Assembly (NCBI GenBank): GCA_018662225.1
Contig: JABJGO010000013.1
Coordinates: 1-39,316, forward strand
DNA from: Rhodospirillales bacterium
GTDB lineage: Bacteria > Pseudomonadota > Alphaproteobacteria > Rhodospirillales > Casp-alpha2
Length of the DNA: 39,316 bases
Direction of reading: 5' to 3'
Shown here: piece after piece, positions 17,387-25,305 of the stretch
Layout of the letters: every line of letters begins with the position of its first letter
How positions within the stretch are numbered: the first letter of the stretch is position 1
The notes under the pieces: generated by a model
Databases searched by the model: none
What the model saw: the letters and a program-made list of their open reading frames with translations, nothing else
What the model was told of the DNA's origin: nothing
Position numbers and translations under genes: made by a program

Positions 17387-17772
17387 ATGCTCACAATTAT
17401 CAGATTAATCATTCGTCAATTCATCAACGCCCTTAGATCACGATTCGCACTACAAGCCGAAAACGCCCTCTGTCTCATCAGATCGAGATGTTGAGACGAC
17501 GCGCTCCAAAACGCATCAAGATGACACCATCCGACCATGCCATCTTCTAAAGTGTTTTTGAAGTTGTGGCCCAGATCGGTGGATTTCATACTGATCGTCC
17601 GCCCAAGACGATCCTGAGGTGGTACCGAGAAGGTTTCCGTCTCTACTGGCGTTGGAAATCCCGGCGCATTGGTCGACCCAAGGCCACTCACACCAGCACC
17701 TCAAGGCCGAATCAACTCCTTCCCCGAGGGGTAGGTGGGCTACAGCGTCGATACGAACGGGTGGCAGCGTAA
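17387..17772 (+). pseudogene. Internally deleted integrase-core (DDE) transposase relic
   Basis: Frame-by-frame reading gives pieces of one transposase. From the ATG at 17387 an N-terminal piece reads LRSRFALQAENALCLIR; after a frame change come RRRAPKRIKMTPSDHAIF, a stop, and then ILRWYREGFRLYWRWKSRRIGRPK (about 17596-17680). The distal piece, NQLLPRGVGGLQRRYERVAA, ends at the TAA at 17770-17772 and looks like the C-terminus of the same family. The whole DDE core, roughly 200 residues, is missing between GRPK and NQLL. The pattern matches integrase-core transposases of IS481/IS3-like elements. No terminal inverted repeats could be recognised. It is a decayed insertion, not a functional gene. 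Confidence 0.7.
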
Positions 17773-17954
17773 TGAGCTGAGCTTTCAACATAGAATCCAT
17801 ATTTTGAGAAGGGACAACGAGATGCTCATTTATGATGCTTGCCAAAGCTAATCTTCGGGGCCCAGGGTTAAGTATCATCCCAACGGCGGATTTGCCGAAA
17901 GTTGATATTGCTCTCGATTTTGAGCGCGATATGGTGGGTAGGAGAGGAATTCCA

Positions 17955-18791
17955 ATGCAACAATTAAACGTATTTCAGTCAATATGGGCTATGGAACAAA
18001 GGCGACCAGATGGGCAGGAGTGGACTGTCGAGCAGATTGTGGAGATGACTGTTGAGGCCGGATATGACGGTCTAGATTTGCTAACCTTTCAACCGGAACA
18101 AGCACGCGCCGCACAAAAACTGCTCGCCCAGTCCGGGCTTGGCTGCACCTGCTGTGCATTCCCTAAATCAGTAACCGGCTTTCAGCATGACATTGATTTG
18201 GCCTTGGAGTTGGGGGCGGTGCATATCAATGTTATTGGACAGATGTACCCTTTTACCGTCGAGGAAGGTGCCGACATCATTCGCGCCTGGATCGACATGG
18301 CTGAGAAATCCGGCGTTGCAATAACCATCGAAACGCACCGCGACTGCATCACCACAGATATGCTGTACACCCTGCAATTGATGGAGGCGGTGCCTGAAAT
18401 GTGGATGTGTGCTGATTTGTCTCACTATGTGGTTGGCCGCGAGTTTGGCTGGCCTATCGATGATTGGACGCAAGGTCTGGTACGGCGAATTTTGGATCGC
18501 GCGAAAGCGTTTCAGGGCCGTGTGGCGTCGCGTGAACAAATTCAGATTCAAATTAGTTTCCCGCACCATCAGGAATGGTTCGATCTGTTCGCCGATTGGT
18601 GGGAAGAGGGCTTTCGAGCCTGGCGCGCTCGCGAAGCTGACGATGCGGTCTTGAACTTCCTGTGTGAGCTGGGACCCCGAGAATATGCCATAACGGGCCC
18701 CGATGGGTATGAACAGTCCGATCGCTGGGATGAAGCCCTCATCATCAAGCGGCGCGTCCAGGATATCTGGCGCAAGCTGGAACAGGCGTAA
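17955..18791 (+). CDS. Xylose-isomerase-like TIM barrel (sugar phosphate isomerase/epimerase family)
   Basis: The chosen ATG at 17955 follows GGAGAGGAA and begins MQQLNVFQSIWAMEQRR, giving 278 residues. An in-frame ATG at 17832 would add 41 residues with no ribosome site, close to the transposase relic, and is less likely. The AP2Ec/xylose-isomerase-like barrel is shown by AGYDGLDLLTF near the start, INVIGQMYPF, ITIETHRDCITTD (metal-binding Glu and His) and MCADLSHYVVGREF. Such proteins isomerise or epimerise sugars and inositols. It lies 144 bp upstream of hypB with the operator region between, so it is probably outside that operon. Confidence 0.7.
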   Translation: MQQLNVFQSIWAMEQRRPDGQEWTVEQIVEMTVEAGYDGLDLLTFQPEQARAAQKLLAQSGLGCTCCAFPKSVTGFQHDIDLALELGAVHINVIGQMYPFTVEEGADIIRAWIDMAEKSGVAITIETHRDCITTDMLYTLQLMEAVPEMWMCADLSHYVVGREFGWPIDDWTQGLVRRILDRAKAFQGRVASREQIQIQISFPHHQEWFDLFADWWEEGFRAWRAREADDAVLNFLCELGPREYAITGPDGYEQSDRWDEALIIKRRVQDIWRKLEQA

Positions 18792-18838
18792 ACCTTCTCA
18801 AGCTTTTTAAGGTGGTTCTTACTGAGTTAAATAATATT

Positions 18839-18886
18839 TGACTCTAGAGTCAGTTATATGAAAGTGTATATTTGACTGATTAGTCA
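18839..18886. promoter_or_regulatory. Twin operator TGACT-N4-AGTCA upstream of the nickel-ureohydrolase operon
   Basis: Two perfect dyads share the same arms: TGACTCTAGAGTCA at 18839-18852 and TGACTGATTAGTCA at 18873-18886, repeating at 34 bp. They lie 50-97 bp before the hypB start codon, where a promoter is expected. Short compact palindromes of this kind are typical of TetR-family sites, and the operon ends with a tetR gene (26406-27086), which is the likely ligand-responsive repressor. Confidence 0.65.
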
Positions 18887-18935
18887 GTTTATTTAATCCC
18901 CAACAAAACAAAGGGGGAATGGGGAGGGATCGGAT

Positions 18936-19769
18936 ATGTGTACCGTTTGTGGATGTGGTGATGAAACTGGCACACACGATCATTCACACGACCATACCGC
19001 CGCACCCCACAATCATCATTTTGGTCAAGGCGCAGCGGGAGTGTCCGTTGCTGGCTATAGCCAGGATCGCTTGATCCAGATTGAACAAAATATTTTGTCA
19101 AAAAATGACGACTATGCTGAAGGAAACCGGAAATGGCTGGCTGAGCATGGGTTATTGGCATTGAATATGGTCTCTAGCCCAGGTGCCGGAAAAACCACGC
19201 TGCTCGTTGAAACCCTGCAAACCCTGAAGAATGAAATCCCGCTGGGTGTGATTGAGGGCGACCAGGAAACGGCGAATGATGCTGACAGAATCCGCGAAAC
19301 CGGGGTCCCGGCTATACAGATCAATACGGGAAGGGGCTGTCATCTGGATGCTCACATGATTGGTCATGCCCTACAGGATCTTCATGTCGATCGTGGCGGT
19401 GCTGTCCTGATCGAGAACGTAGGAAATCTTGTATGCCCTGCGGCCTTTGATCTGGGCGAAGCCTCCAAGGTTGTTATCCTGTCAGTCACCGAGGGCGAAG
19501 ATAAGCCCATCAAGTATCCTGACATGTTTGCGGCTGCCGATCTGATGATTCTCAGCAAGGTTGATCTGTTGCCCTATGTAGATTTTGACGTAACCAAGGC
19601 GGAAGAATATGCCCGCCGTGTAAATCCCGATCTCGAATTCATGCGGCTCTCGGCCAAGACAGGCGAAGGGCTTCAGAAATGGCAGGACTGGATCATCACA
19701 CGGGCAAAGGAAGCAGCATCCCGTCCTGTATCACCGCCTTCACGCGATGGGAGCCATGCGCATGCATGA
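18936..19769 (+). CDS. hypB: HypB-type nickel-insertion GTPase (guanidine-hydrolase activator type)
   Basis: The 277-residue protein opens MCTVCGC, the high-affinity Ni site CxxCGC of HypB, followed by a His-rich stretch (residues 14-28, HDHSHDH and HNHH) for Ni storage. The GTPase domain has the P-loop SSPGAGKTT (80-88), [19 protein letters not shown] and SKVDLL. HypB with HypA delivers Ni to hydrogenases, and homologues activate Ni-dependent guanidine hydrolases. There are no hydrogenase or urease genes here, and the next genes are hypA and two ureohydrolases, so those are the clients. The ribosome site is GGAGGG. Its end overlaps hypA by 8 bases. Confidence 0.92.
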   Translation: MCTVCGCGDETGTHDHSHDHTAAPHNHHFGQGAAGVSVAGYSQDRLIQIEQNILSKNDDYAEGNRKWLAEHGLLALNMVSSPGAGKTTLLVETLQTLKNEIPLGVIEGDQETANDADRIRETGVPAIQINTGRGCHLDAHMIGHALQDLHVDRGGAVLIENVGNLVCPAAFDLGEASKVVILSVTEGEDKPIKYPDMFAAADLMILSKVDLLPYVDFDVTKAEEYARRVNPDLEFMRLSAKTGEGLQKWQDWIITRAKEAASRPVSPPSRDGSHAHA

Positions 19770-20175
19770 GATTGCCCTGGCCCGTAGCCTCACTGAAATG
19801 GTTGACGATTACGCGTTGCAGCAAGGCGTGACGCGTATCAAGCAGATCAATATTCGACTGGGTGAAATGTCCGCTATGACCCGAGCACTGCATTTTTGCT
19901 TTGGATCAGCAGCACAGGGCACCTCATGCGAAGGTGCCGTCCTGAATATAGAGGAAATCCCTCTTACGGTGTTTTGTGAATCCTGCGATACCGTTAAAAC
20001 GCCGAATGGTCGATATAATTTTCGCTGTCCCGACTGCGGTTTGCCGACGCCCAATGTTGTCACAGGGCGTGAGATGCAGCTGACCTCCATTGAACTCTAT
20101 GAGACAGCGGATGCAATTAGCGCTGCTAGATCTGTGGAGCACACATCAACGCCTGTCAACAGTGCCATTAACTAG
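19762..20175 (+). CDS. hypA: HypA-type nickel metallochaperone
   Basis: The ATG at 19762 gives the mandatory HypA N-terminus MHE, whose amine, His2 and Glu3 bind Ni; ATGs at 19747 and 19756 would bury that motif and are less likely. The 137 residues include the zinc site C72-x2-C75 (FCESC) and C89-x2-C92 (RCPDC). It overlaps hypB by 8 bases and precedes the ureohydrolase alpha gene by 9 bases. It presumably hands Ni to that ureohydrolase. A second hypA lies at 36916-37332. Confidence 0.9.
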   Translation: MHEIALARSLTEMVDDYALQQGVTRIKQINIRLGEMSAMTRALHFCFGSAAQGTSCEGAVLNIEEIPLTVFCESCDTVKTPNGRYNFRCPDCGLPTPNVVTGREMQLTSIELYETADAISAARSVEHTSTPVNSAIN

Positions 20176-20184
20176 GAATTCAAT

Positions 20185-21264
20185 ATGACGGTACAACCAG
20201 AAAATCCGTGGACATTTGTTCCTCATCAACATCAGGGACCGCATCAGGAAACTCGTGAGAACGCTCATATATATTCTCCCGAAAAGCATAATGGGCCCTA
20301 TAAGTCAGAAGGCGTTCTGACTTATATGGGGGCACCCTATTGCCCGCCTGATCGCAACAAAATCCGCGAAATGGGTGCCAAGATATGTTTCCTCGGCGCA
20401 CCTTGGGATCAGGGAACGATTGTACGCACCGGCACATCCAGCGGGCCGCATGGTATCCGCGAAGCATCATCCCAGTATTTCCCATATATGTTCGAATACG
20501 ATGTGGACCTGATGACGTTCTTTAACGTTGTCGATTGCGGCGATATTCCTGTGGTAACGGGCAATAACGAATTGTCCCAGCAATACATGTGTGACTACGT
20601 CACAGAGTGTCTCGAAGGGGGGGCCAAAGTCATTCTGGTTGGTGGCGATCATTCGGTCCCGATCCCCGGTGCACGGGCCTTATCGCAATGGTTGGGACGC
20701 CATAACCCCGAAGGCAAGATGGGCTACTTGCATGTGGATTGCCATCTTGATGCTGCTGTTGATTGGGCGGGGATTGAAATCACCAATGCTTCCGGCCCGA
20801 CAGAGGCCTTTAAGCTACCCAATGTGAGCAGTGAAAATATGGCTCATATGGGATCGCGCAATGGTTTAAATCCGAAAGATTGGATGGACTTCTGGGTCGA
20901 CAATAACATGCCAATCTATCCCATGTCGGAAGTTGTCGAGCGAGGGGTTGAGGCCTGTGGCCGCGACATCCTCGACCGTGCCTGGAACGGCACAGACGCC
21001 GTCTACCTGTCATGGGATACGGATTCCATCGATTGTAGTTGCATGCCGGGCACCAGTTGTCCGGAGAGCTACGGACTGAAAGCACGTGAAGCCCTGGCAT
21101 TTGCCCGTCTTACCGGAGAATACGGTGTTGACGTGCTGGAACTGGCGGAGCTTTCCCCGATTTTCGATGTGAGCATGATGAGCGCGAAGCTCGCCTGCAA
21201 TATGATTTACCACTATTTGGGCAGCAGAGCCGCCACGCTTCGCAGCCGTAATGAACAACCTTGA
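20185..21264 (+). CDS. Ureohydrolase alpha (catalytic) subunit of a heteromeric Ni-dependent guanidine-compound hydrolase, copy 1
   Basis: This 359-residue ureohydrolase has a full binuclear metal site: H156 (GGDHS), D185/H187/D189 (HVDCHLDAA) and D278/D280 (SWDTDSID). The catalytic loop PGTSCPE and the late Glu (ELAELSP) are also present. The DCHLD variant replaces the usual DAHTD. The immediate neighbour is a paralogue lacking the metal ligands, and hypBA precede it. This is the arrangement described for metformin hydrolase and the related dimethylguanidine hydrolase, where alpha subunits bind two Ni ions and beta subunits are non-catalytic. The expected products are urea (or guanylurea) plus an amine. 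The exact substrate is inferred, not shown. Confidence 0.85.
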   Translation: MTVQPENPWTFVPHQHQGPHQETRENAHIYSPEKHNGPYKSEGVLTYMGAPYCPPDRNKIREMGAKICFLGAPWDQGTIVRTGTSSGPHGIREASSQYFPYMFEYDVDLMTFFNVVDCGDIPVVTGNNELSQQYMCDYVTECLEGGAKVILVGGDHSVPIPGARALSQWLGRHNPEGKMGYLHVDCHLDAAVDWAGIEITNASGPTEAFKLPNVSSENMAHMGSRNGLNPKDWMDFWVDNNMPIYPMSEVVERGVEACGRDILDRAWNGTDAVYLSWDTDSIDCSCMPGTSCPESYGLKAREALAFARLTGEYGVDVLELAELSPIFDVSMMSAKLACNMIYHYLGSRAATLRSRNEQP

Positions 21265-21316
21265 TTAAAATAACATCGTCGACGACGTCGCATAAAATTC
21301 GACAGGAGAAGTCATA

Positions 21317-22363
21317 ATGAACCCAGCCAAAGCATTCGCCCACCTGTTCTCTCCCCTTGGTGGAGATGATGGTGACAATTACCGGTCACCAGGTCAAATT
21401 TCCTTCTTGCGCGCACCGTTTGTCTCGCTTGACGGTGATGAACTGGCAAATCACGAAGCGCCTTATGTATTTATTGGTGTACCATTTGATGAAGGCAATG
21501 TGGGAAAACCGGGTTGTGAAGACGGACCGAGAGAGTTCCGCGTGGCATCTTTGGATTACTTCCCATACTGGTTCGAATTTAATGTGGACCTTCACGGAAC
21601 TGCCGTTGACAGTGGTGATGTATCCATGCCGCGGGTGAGTCCGGATGTTGCGCGGGACCGTATTTATCAGGCTGTTCGTAAGGCGTTGGCCGCTGGCAAG
21701 ACTCCAATCATTTGCGGTGGTGATCGCTCGGTTTCCATTCCTGCCACCAAAGCGCTTTCGGATCATCTGGGTGAAGATAAAAAAATGGGCTACATGCACT
21801 TGGGGGCACATCTGGATATGGCTGATCAATGGGCTGGTGAAAGTAATGTCAGCACCTGCACCATGGCTCGCATTACTGAGCTTGAGAATTTGAGCATGGA
21901 TAACGTGGCACATATCGGCGCTCGGAACTCCTTCAATCCAAAAGATCACATTGATTTGGCAAAAAGCAGGGGCATGCGTTTCCATCCTATGTTTGAAGTC
22001 CTCGAACGCGGCGTTGACGACGTCATGGACGAAACCGTATCCAGAGTTTGGGATGGCACGGATGGGCAGTATCTCAGCTTTAATTTCAACGTCATGGATT
22101 CATCGTCGGCACCGGGGGTAACGGCAACCGAGCCAGGTGGTCTGGAATCCCGTGAAATAATGCGTGTGGCATCCAAAATCAGCGAGCGAGGTGGGCTTAG
22201 TGTCATTGATGTAACGGAGCTTTGCCCCATGTTTGATGTCAGCGGCTCCACATCCCGCATGGCCTGTTGTGTGGTGATGCGGATCATGGCCGGCATTGCG
22301 CTTAAGCACGGCAAGACCCTTGATGAATCCCTCCGACGTCCTGGATGGAAGTTCAAGAACTAG
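21317..22363 (+). CDS. Degenerate ureohydrolase beta (pseudoenzyme) subunit, copy 1
   Basis: The 348-residue protein keeps the ureohydrolase fold, but four of six metal ligands are replaced: GGDRS (R137 for His), GAHLD (G163 for Asp; H165 and D167 kept) and SFNFNVMD (N256 and N258 for Asp). It therefore cannot hold a normal binuclear centre. The frame is intact with a good ribosome site (AGGAGAAG), 52 bp after the alpha gene, so it is under selection rather than decaying. The likely role is a structural or substrate-pocket subunit of a hetero-oligomer with the alpha protein, as in metformin hydrolase. The N-terminus MNPAKAFAHLFSPLGG is shared with copy 2. Confidence 0.85.
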   Translation: MNPAKAFAHLFSPLGGDDGDNYRSPGQISFLRAPFVSLDGDELANHEAPYVFIGVPFDEGNVGKPGCEDGPREFRVASLDYFPYWFEFNVDLHGTAVDSGDVSMPRVSPDVARDRIYQAVRKALAAGKTPIICGGDRSVSIPATKALSDHLGEDKKMGYMHLGAHLDMADQWAGESNVSTCTMARITELENLSMDNVAHIGARNSFNPKDHIDLAKSRGMRFHPMFEVLERGVDDVMDETVSRVWDGTDGQYLSFNFNVMDSSSAPGVTATEPGGLESREIMRVASKISERGGLSVIDVTELCPMFDVSGSTSRMACCVVMRIMAGIALKHGKTLDESLRRPGWKFKN

Positions 22364-22422
22364 ACAATAATTAACCGACGAAGACCAACGCAACATTAAC
22401 AATTTTGAATAGGGAATACGTT

Positions 22423-23514
22423 ATGGGAACTCTAAGAAATTCAATCAAAAGGAAAGTTAGCCGGCGTTCATTTGTAGCTGGTGCAGCCGGGGCTGCCGTC
22501 GCCAGCACAGTTTTACCAAAAGCCGGCCGTGCTGCGGGTGACCTCAATGTCCTTGTATGGTGCGATCATGCGGATGAAAAGCTGCTCGCTCCCTTTGAAG
22601 CCAAGCACAACGTAAAGGTCAATGTGAAGACTTACGAAGGAACCGGCACCGCCCTGTCGATCATCGAGCAATCCGCACCAGGTGACTGGGATGTGCTCGT
22701 TGTAGATGCTCCCGACACACCGTTGGTAGCGGGGATGGGTCTGCTTGAGCCTATGGATGAAGGCGCATTGCCTCTGAATGACTTGCTGCCGCAACTTACA
22801 TCCGCAGCATTCAATCACGTGGATGGCGTTCGGTACGCCGTACCGGAGAAATTCGGGTACTACGGGGTCGCCTACAACAAGGATAAAGTTGATGAAGCGG
22901 ACATGCGTTCCGCGCAGGTTATGTGGGATTCCAAATATAAGGGTCGTGTTGCCATCTATGATTATTATTTCCCGGCCATGCAATTGATCGCTATTTCCAT
23001 GGGCATTCACCCCGACAACATCTCCATGGATGACCTCCCAAGCATTCGGGAGAAGTTGTTGGCTATGAAGCCAAATGTGAAAATGGTTGGTGATATCGTT
23101 AGTGTACAGAATGCCCTGGTCAACGGTGATGTGGACATAATTCTGAACGGTGCAGAGTTCGCTGTCTCCGGTCTGATGCCAACCATGCCACAACTTGACT
23201 GGACGATCTTTAACGAAGGTGGACTGATGTGGATTCAGGGTCTCTGTGTCTTTAGCGGTTCTAACAAGAAGGACCTTGCCTTCGACTTCGTGAACCATGT
23301 CCTGAGTCCGAAAGGCCAAGGGTCTCTGGCAACATCAGAATGCTACTGGGCCATGCCAGCTAATAAGAACGCCGTACTGAGTGATGCGGAGAAGAAGATT
23401 TTGCGTTGGGACGAACAACCCGCATTCCTCGATCGTTCTGTACCATCAACTATCTCTCAGGCGGATATTGATGCTGAAATGCTCGATATCTGGACCGAAT
23501 TCCTGCAGAGCTAG
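22423..23514 (+). CDS. potF: Periplasmic polyamine-type substrate-binding protein with Tat signal
   Basis: The ATG at 22423 has AGGGAA upstream; the in-frame TTG at 22405 is not needed. The 363-residue protein begins with a twin-arginine signal (VSRRSFVAG, then an Ala-rich hydrophobic segment, cleavage near RAAG), so it is exported folded. The mature part is of the PotD/PotF family (NVLVWCDHADEKLLAPFEAKH, YAVPEKFGYYGVAYN). It follows the ureohydrolase pair by 59 bp and leads the permease genes, indicating uptake of the hydrolase substrate, presumably a cationic guanidino compound or polyamine. The symbol reflects the family only. Confidence 0.85.
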   Translation: MGTLRNSIKRKVSRRSFVAGAAGAAVASTVLPKAGRAAGDLNVLVWCDHADEKLLAPFEAKHNVKVNVKTYEGTGTALSIIEQSAPGDWDVLVVDAPDTPLVAGMGLLEPMDEGALPLNDLLPQLTSAAFNHVDGVRYAVPEKFGYYGVAYNKDKVDEADMRSAQVMWDSKYKGRVAIYDYYFPAMQLIAISMGIHPDNISMDDLPSIREKLLAMKPNVKMVGDIVSVQNALVNGDVDIILNGAEFAVSGLMPTMPQLDWTIFNEGGLMWIQGLCVFSGSNKKDLAFDFVNHVLSPKGQGSLATSECYWAMPANKNAVLSDAEKKILRWDEQPAFLDRSVPSTISQADIDAEMLDIWTEFLQS

Positions 23515-23543
23515 AGTTAAGAGTATCTCCCTGAACCTGCGTG

Positions 23544-23581
23544 CCCGGGTAGACCAGAATAAGAATTCAGGCCTACCCGGG
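23544..23581 (+). terminator. Hairpin between binding-protein and permease genes (processing/attenuation element)
   Basis: Arms CCCGGGTAG (23544-23552) and CTACCCGGG (23573-23581) pair perfectly around a 20-nt loop, 30 bp after the potF-like stop. There is no clean T-tract, so it more likely stabilises the upstream mRNA or partly attenuates transcription than ends it, raising the binding protein above the permeases. Confidence 0.5.
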
Positions 23582-23638
23582 ACCAGGATCACGGGTATAA
23601 TTGTTATAATTTAATTTCACTCGTAACAGGGATGTGCG

Positions 23639-24511
23639 ATGTCACCGTCAAGCGCACAAATGAAAAGGCGTGCCGGATTTGATTTCACACGATGGGCCAT
23701 CCATCCTGCGTTGATCTTCACCGTTGTATTCTTTGCCCTGCCACTTACGGCGATGGTCGTCGTCAGCTTTTGGCAACGGGTCTACGGCAAGCTTACCGCA
23801 ACGTGGACGTTAGCCAACTACAGTAAATTCTTTGCCAAGGATTACCTGCTGGACGCCTTGCTAAACTCTATCGAGGTCACGCTGGCGACCACTGCGATCA
23901 GTATCCTGCTGGCTTACCCACTGGCCTATATTCTCGCCTACCGAATTCCGGCCCACTGGCAGCGTTTTGTCCTGATCCTAACCGTGCTGCCTTTCTGGAC
24001 AGCGTATGTGGTGCGCTCTTACAGCTGGCTTTTGGTGATTTCTGAAAAAGGCATCCTTAACGTAATGTTGATGGACATTGGTTTGATTAATGAACCGTTG
24101 GCCATGTCCTATAGCCGGGGCGCCACTGTTCTCGGGTTTGTTCACTTTTTTACAATGCTCTTGACCCTGACCATTTACGCCAACCTTGTGCAAATAAAAT
24201 CTTCCTATCGTAAGGCGGCTGCGGATCTTGGTGCGAGCCCGCTCCAGGTGTTTTTACGGATCACATTGCCGCTGAGTCTCCCTGGTGTTGCCGTTGGCGC
24301 TTTTATTACCTTCGTGATCTGTATTGGTGATTATATTACGCCACAGATTTTGGGAGGCGGTACTGAAGTACTGATCCCACAGGCCATTATGCTACAGGTC
24401 TCACGTGCAGCAAACTTCCCTATGGCATCGGTGATGAGCATTACGCTTATGGTCGTGGTTGTCGCTGTCTACTTTATCTCAGCCAAGCACCTGAAGATGG
24501 AGCGCGTATAG
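23639..24511 (+). CDS. potB: ABC transporter permease, spermidine/putrescine type (PotB-like)
   Basis: The 290-residue integral membrane protein has about six hydrophobic helices (first near residues 22-45). The cytoplasmic EAA loop YRKAAADLGASPLQVFLRITLPLSLPGV couples it to the ATPase. The family is MetI-like, polyamine/thiamine type. It is two bases upstream of the second permease gene. The heterodimeric channel carries the substrate captured by the Tat-exported binding protein. Confidence 0.88.
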   Translation: MSPSSAQMKRRAGFDFTRWAIHPALIFTVVFFALPLTAMVVVSFWQRVYGKLTATWTLANYSKFFAKDYLLDALLNSIEVTLATTAISILLAYPLAYILAYRIPAHWQRFVLILTVLPFWTAYVVRSYSWLLVISEKGILNVMLMDIGLINEPLAMSYSRGATVLGFVHFFTMLLTLTIYANLVQIKSSYRKAAADLGASPLQVFLRITLPLSLPGVAVGAFITFVICIGDYITPQILGGGTEVLIPQAIMLQVSRAANFPMASVMSITLMVVVVAVYFISAKHLKMERV

Positions 24512-24513
24512 CC

Positions 24514-25305
24514 ATGCCTGCATGGATCAAAAACGCACCAGCGGCAGCCTACCTGATAGCGGCATTAGTTTTCATTTATCTGCCCGTTGTGGTGCTGGTC
24601 GTATTTTCATTCCAGGATGGCCTGTTACCGGTACCACCATTTAATGGCCCCAGCCTGCAGTGGTATGAAAAAATGTTTGCCAATGAACGACTGATGGATT
24701 CCTTACTCAATTCAGTTGTTGTTGCTATCTCGTCGGCCCTGGTTACAACAGTTTTGGGGTTCCTTGCGGCCTATGGAATGGCCCGTCGCAAGCCACGGTT
24801 TGCAGGTTCTATTCGCTTTGTTCTGATGGCACCATTGACGGTGTCATATCTGATTATCGGGATTGGTCTGCTAATTACGCTCAATATCGTCGGTATCCCA
24901 AAGTCCCTGTTCGCCGTGGGGATTGGACACGTGGTGATCAATCTACCACTGTGTTTCGCGATTATATATTCACAGTTTGGCGATCATTTACGTAACATCG
25001 ACTGGGCGGCACGGGATCTGGGCGCTGGCGATTTCCATACTCTGACGCGAGTCATTGCCCCGATCATGAAGCCGTCCCTGTTCGCATCTTTCTGCTTGTC
25101 TGCCACTTTGTCATGGGATGAGTTCATCATTGCCTTCCTGCTCAGCCGTTTCGAGGTCACCATGCCGGTGATTATATTTGAGATGCTGCGTGCGGGCCTA
25201 ACACCTGAAGTCAATGCAGCCGGTACCATGGTGTTCGCGATCTCGATGGTCACTGTCGGTATCGCTGCGGTTGTCATGGTTCTTAACTACGGAGTAAAAA
25301 AATGA
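24514..25305 (+). CDS. potC: ABC transporter permease, spermidine/putrescine type (PotC-like)
   Basis: The 263-residue membrane protein is the second half of the permease pair. Its EAA loop reads WAARDLGAGDFHTLTRVIAPIMKPSL, followed by LSATLSWDEFIIAFLLSRFEVTMPV, which is characteristic of PotC. Its stop overlaps the ATPase start as ATGA. Substrate specificity lies in the binding protein and is unknown. Confidence 0.88.
   Translation: MPAWIKNAPAAAYLIAALVFIYLPVVVLVVFSFQDGLLPVPPFNGPSLQWYEKMFANERLMDSLLNSVVVAISSALVTTVLGFLAAYGMARRKPRFAGSIRFVLMAPLTVSYLIIGIGLLITLNIVGIPKSLFAVGIGHVVINLPLCFAIIYSQFGDHLRNIDWAARDLGAGDFHTLTRVIAPIMKPSLFASFCLSATLSWDEFIIAFLLSRFEVTMPVIIFEMLRAGLTPEVNAAGTMVFAISMVTVGIAAVVMVLNYGVKK

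Noticed and set aside
21317-22363. Beta-1 as a decaying pseudogene
   Set aside because: The frame is intact, spacing and ribosome site are good, and an equivalent metal-site-less partner is present in the second module, so a functional pseudoenzyme subunit is the better reading.
22513-23319. 268-codon minus-strand ORF
   Set aside because: Entirely antisense to the Tat-exported binding protein, whose family motifs and operon context are clear; no motif in the antisense product.
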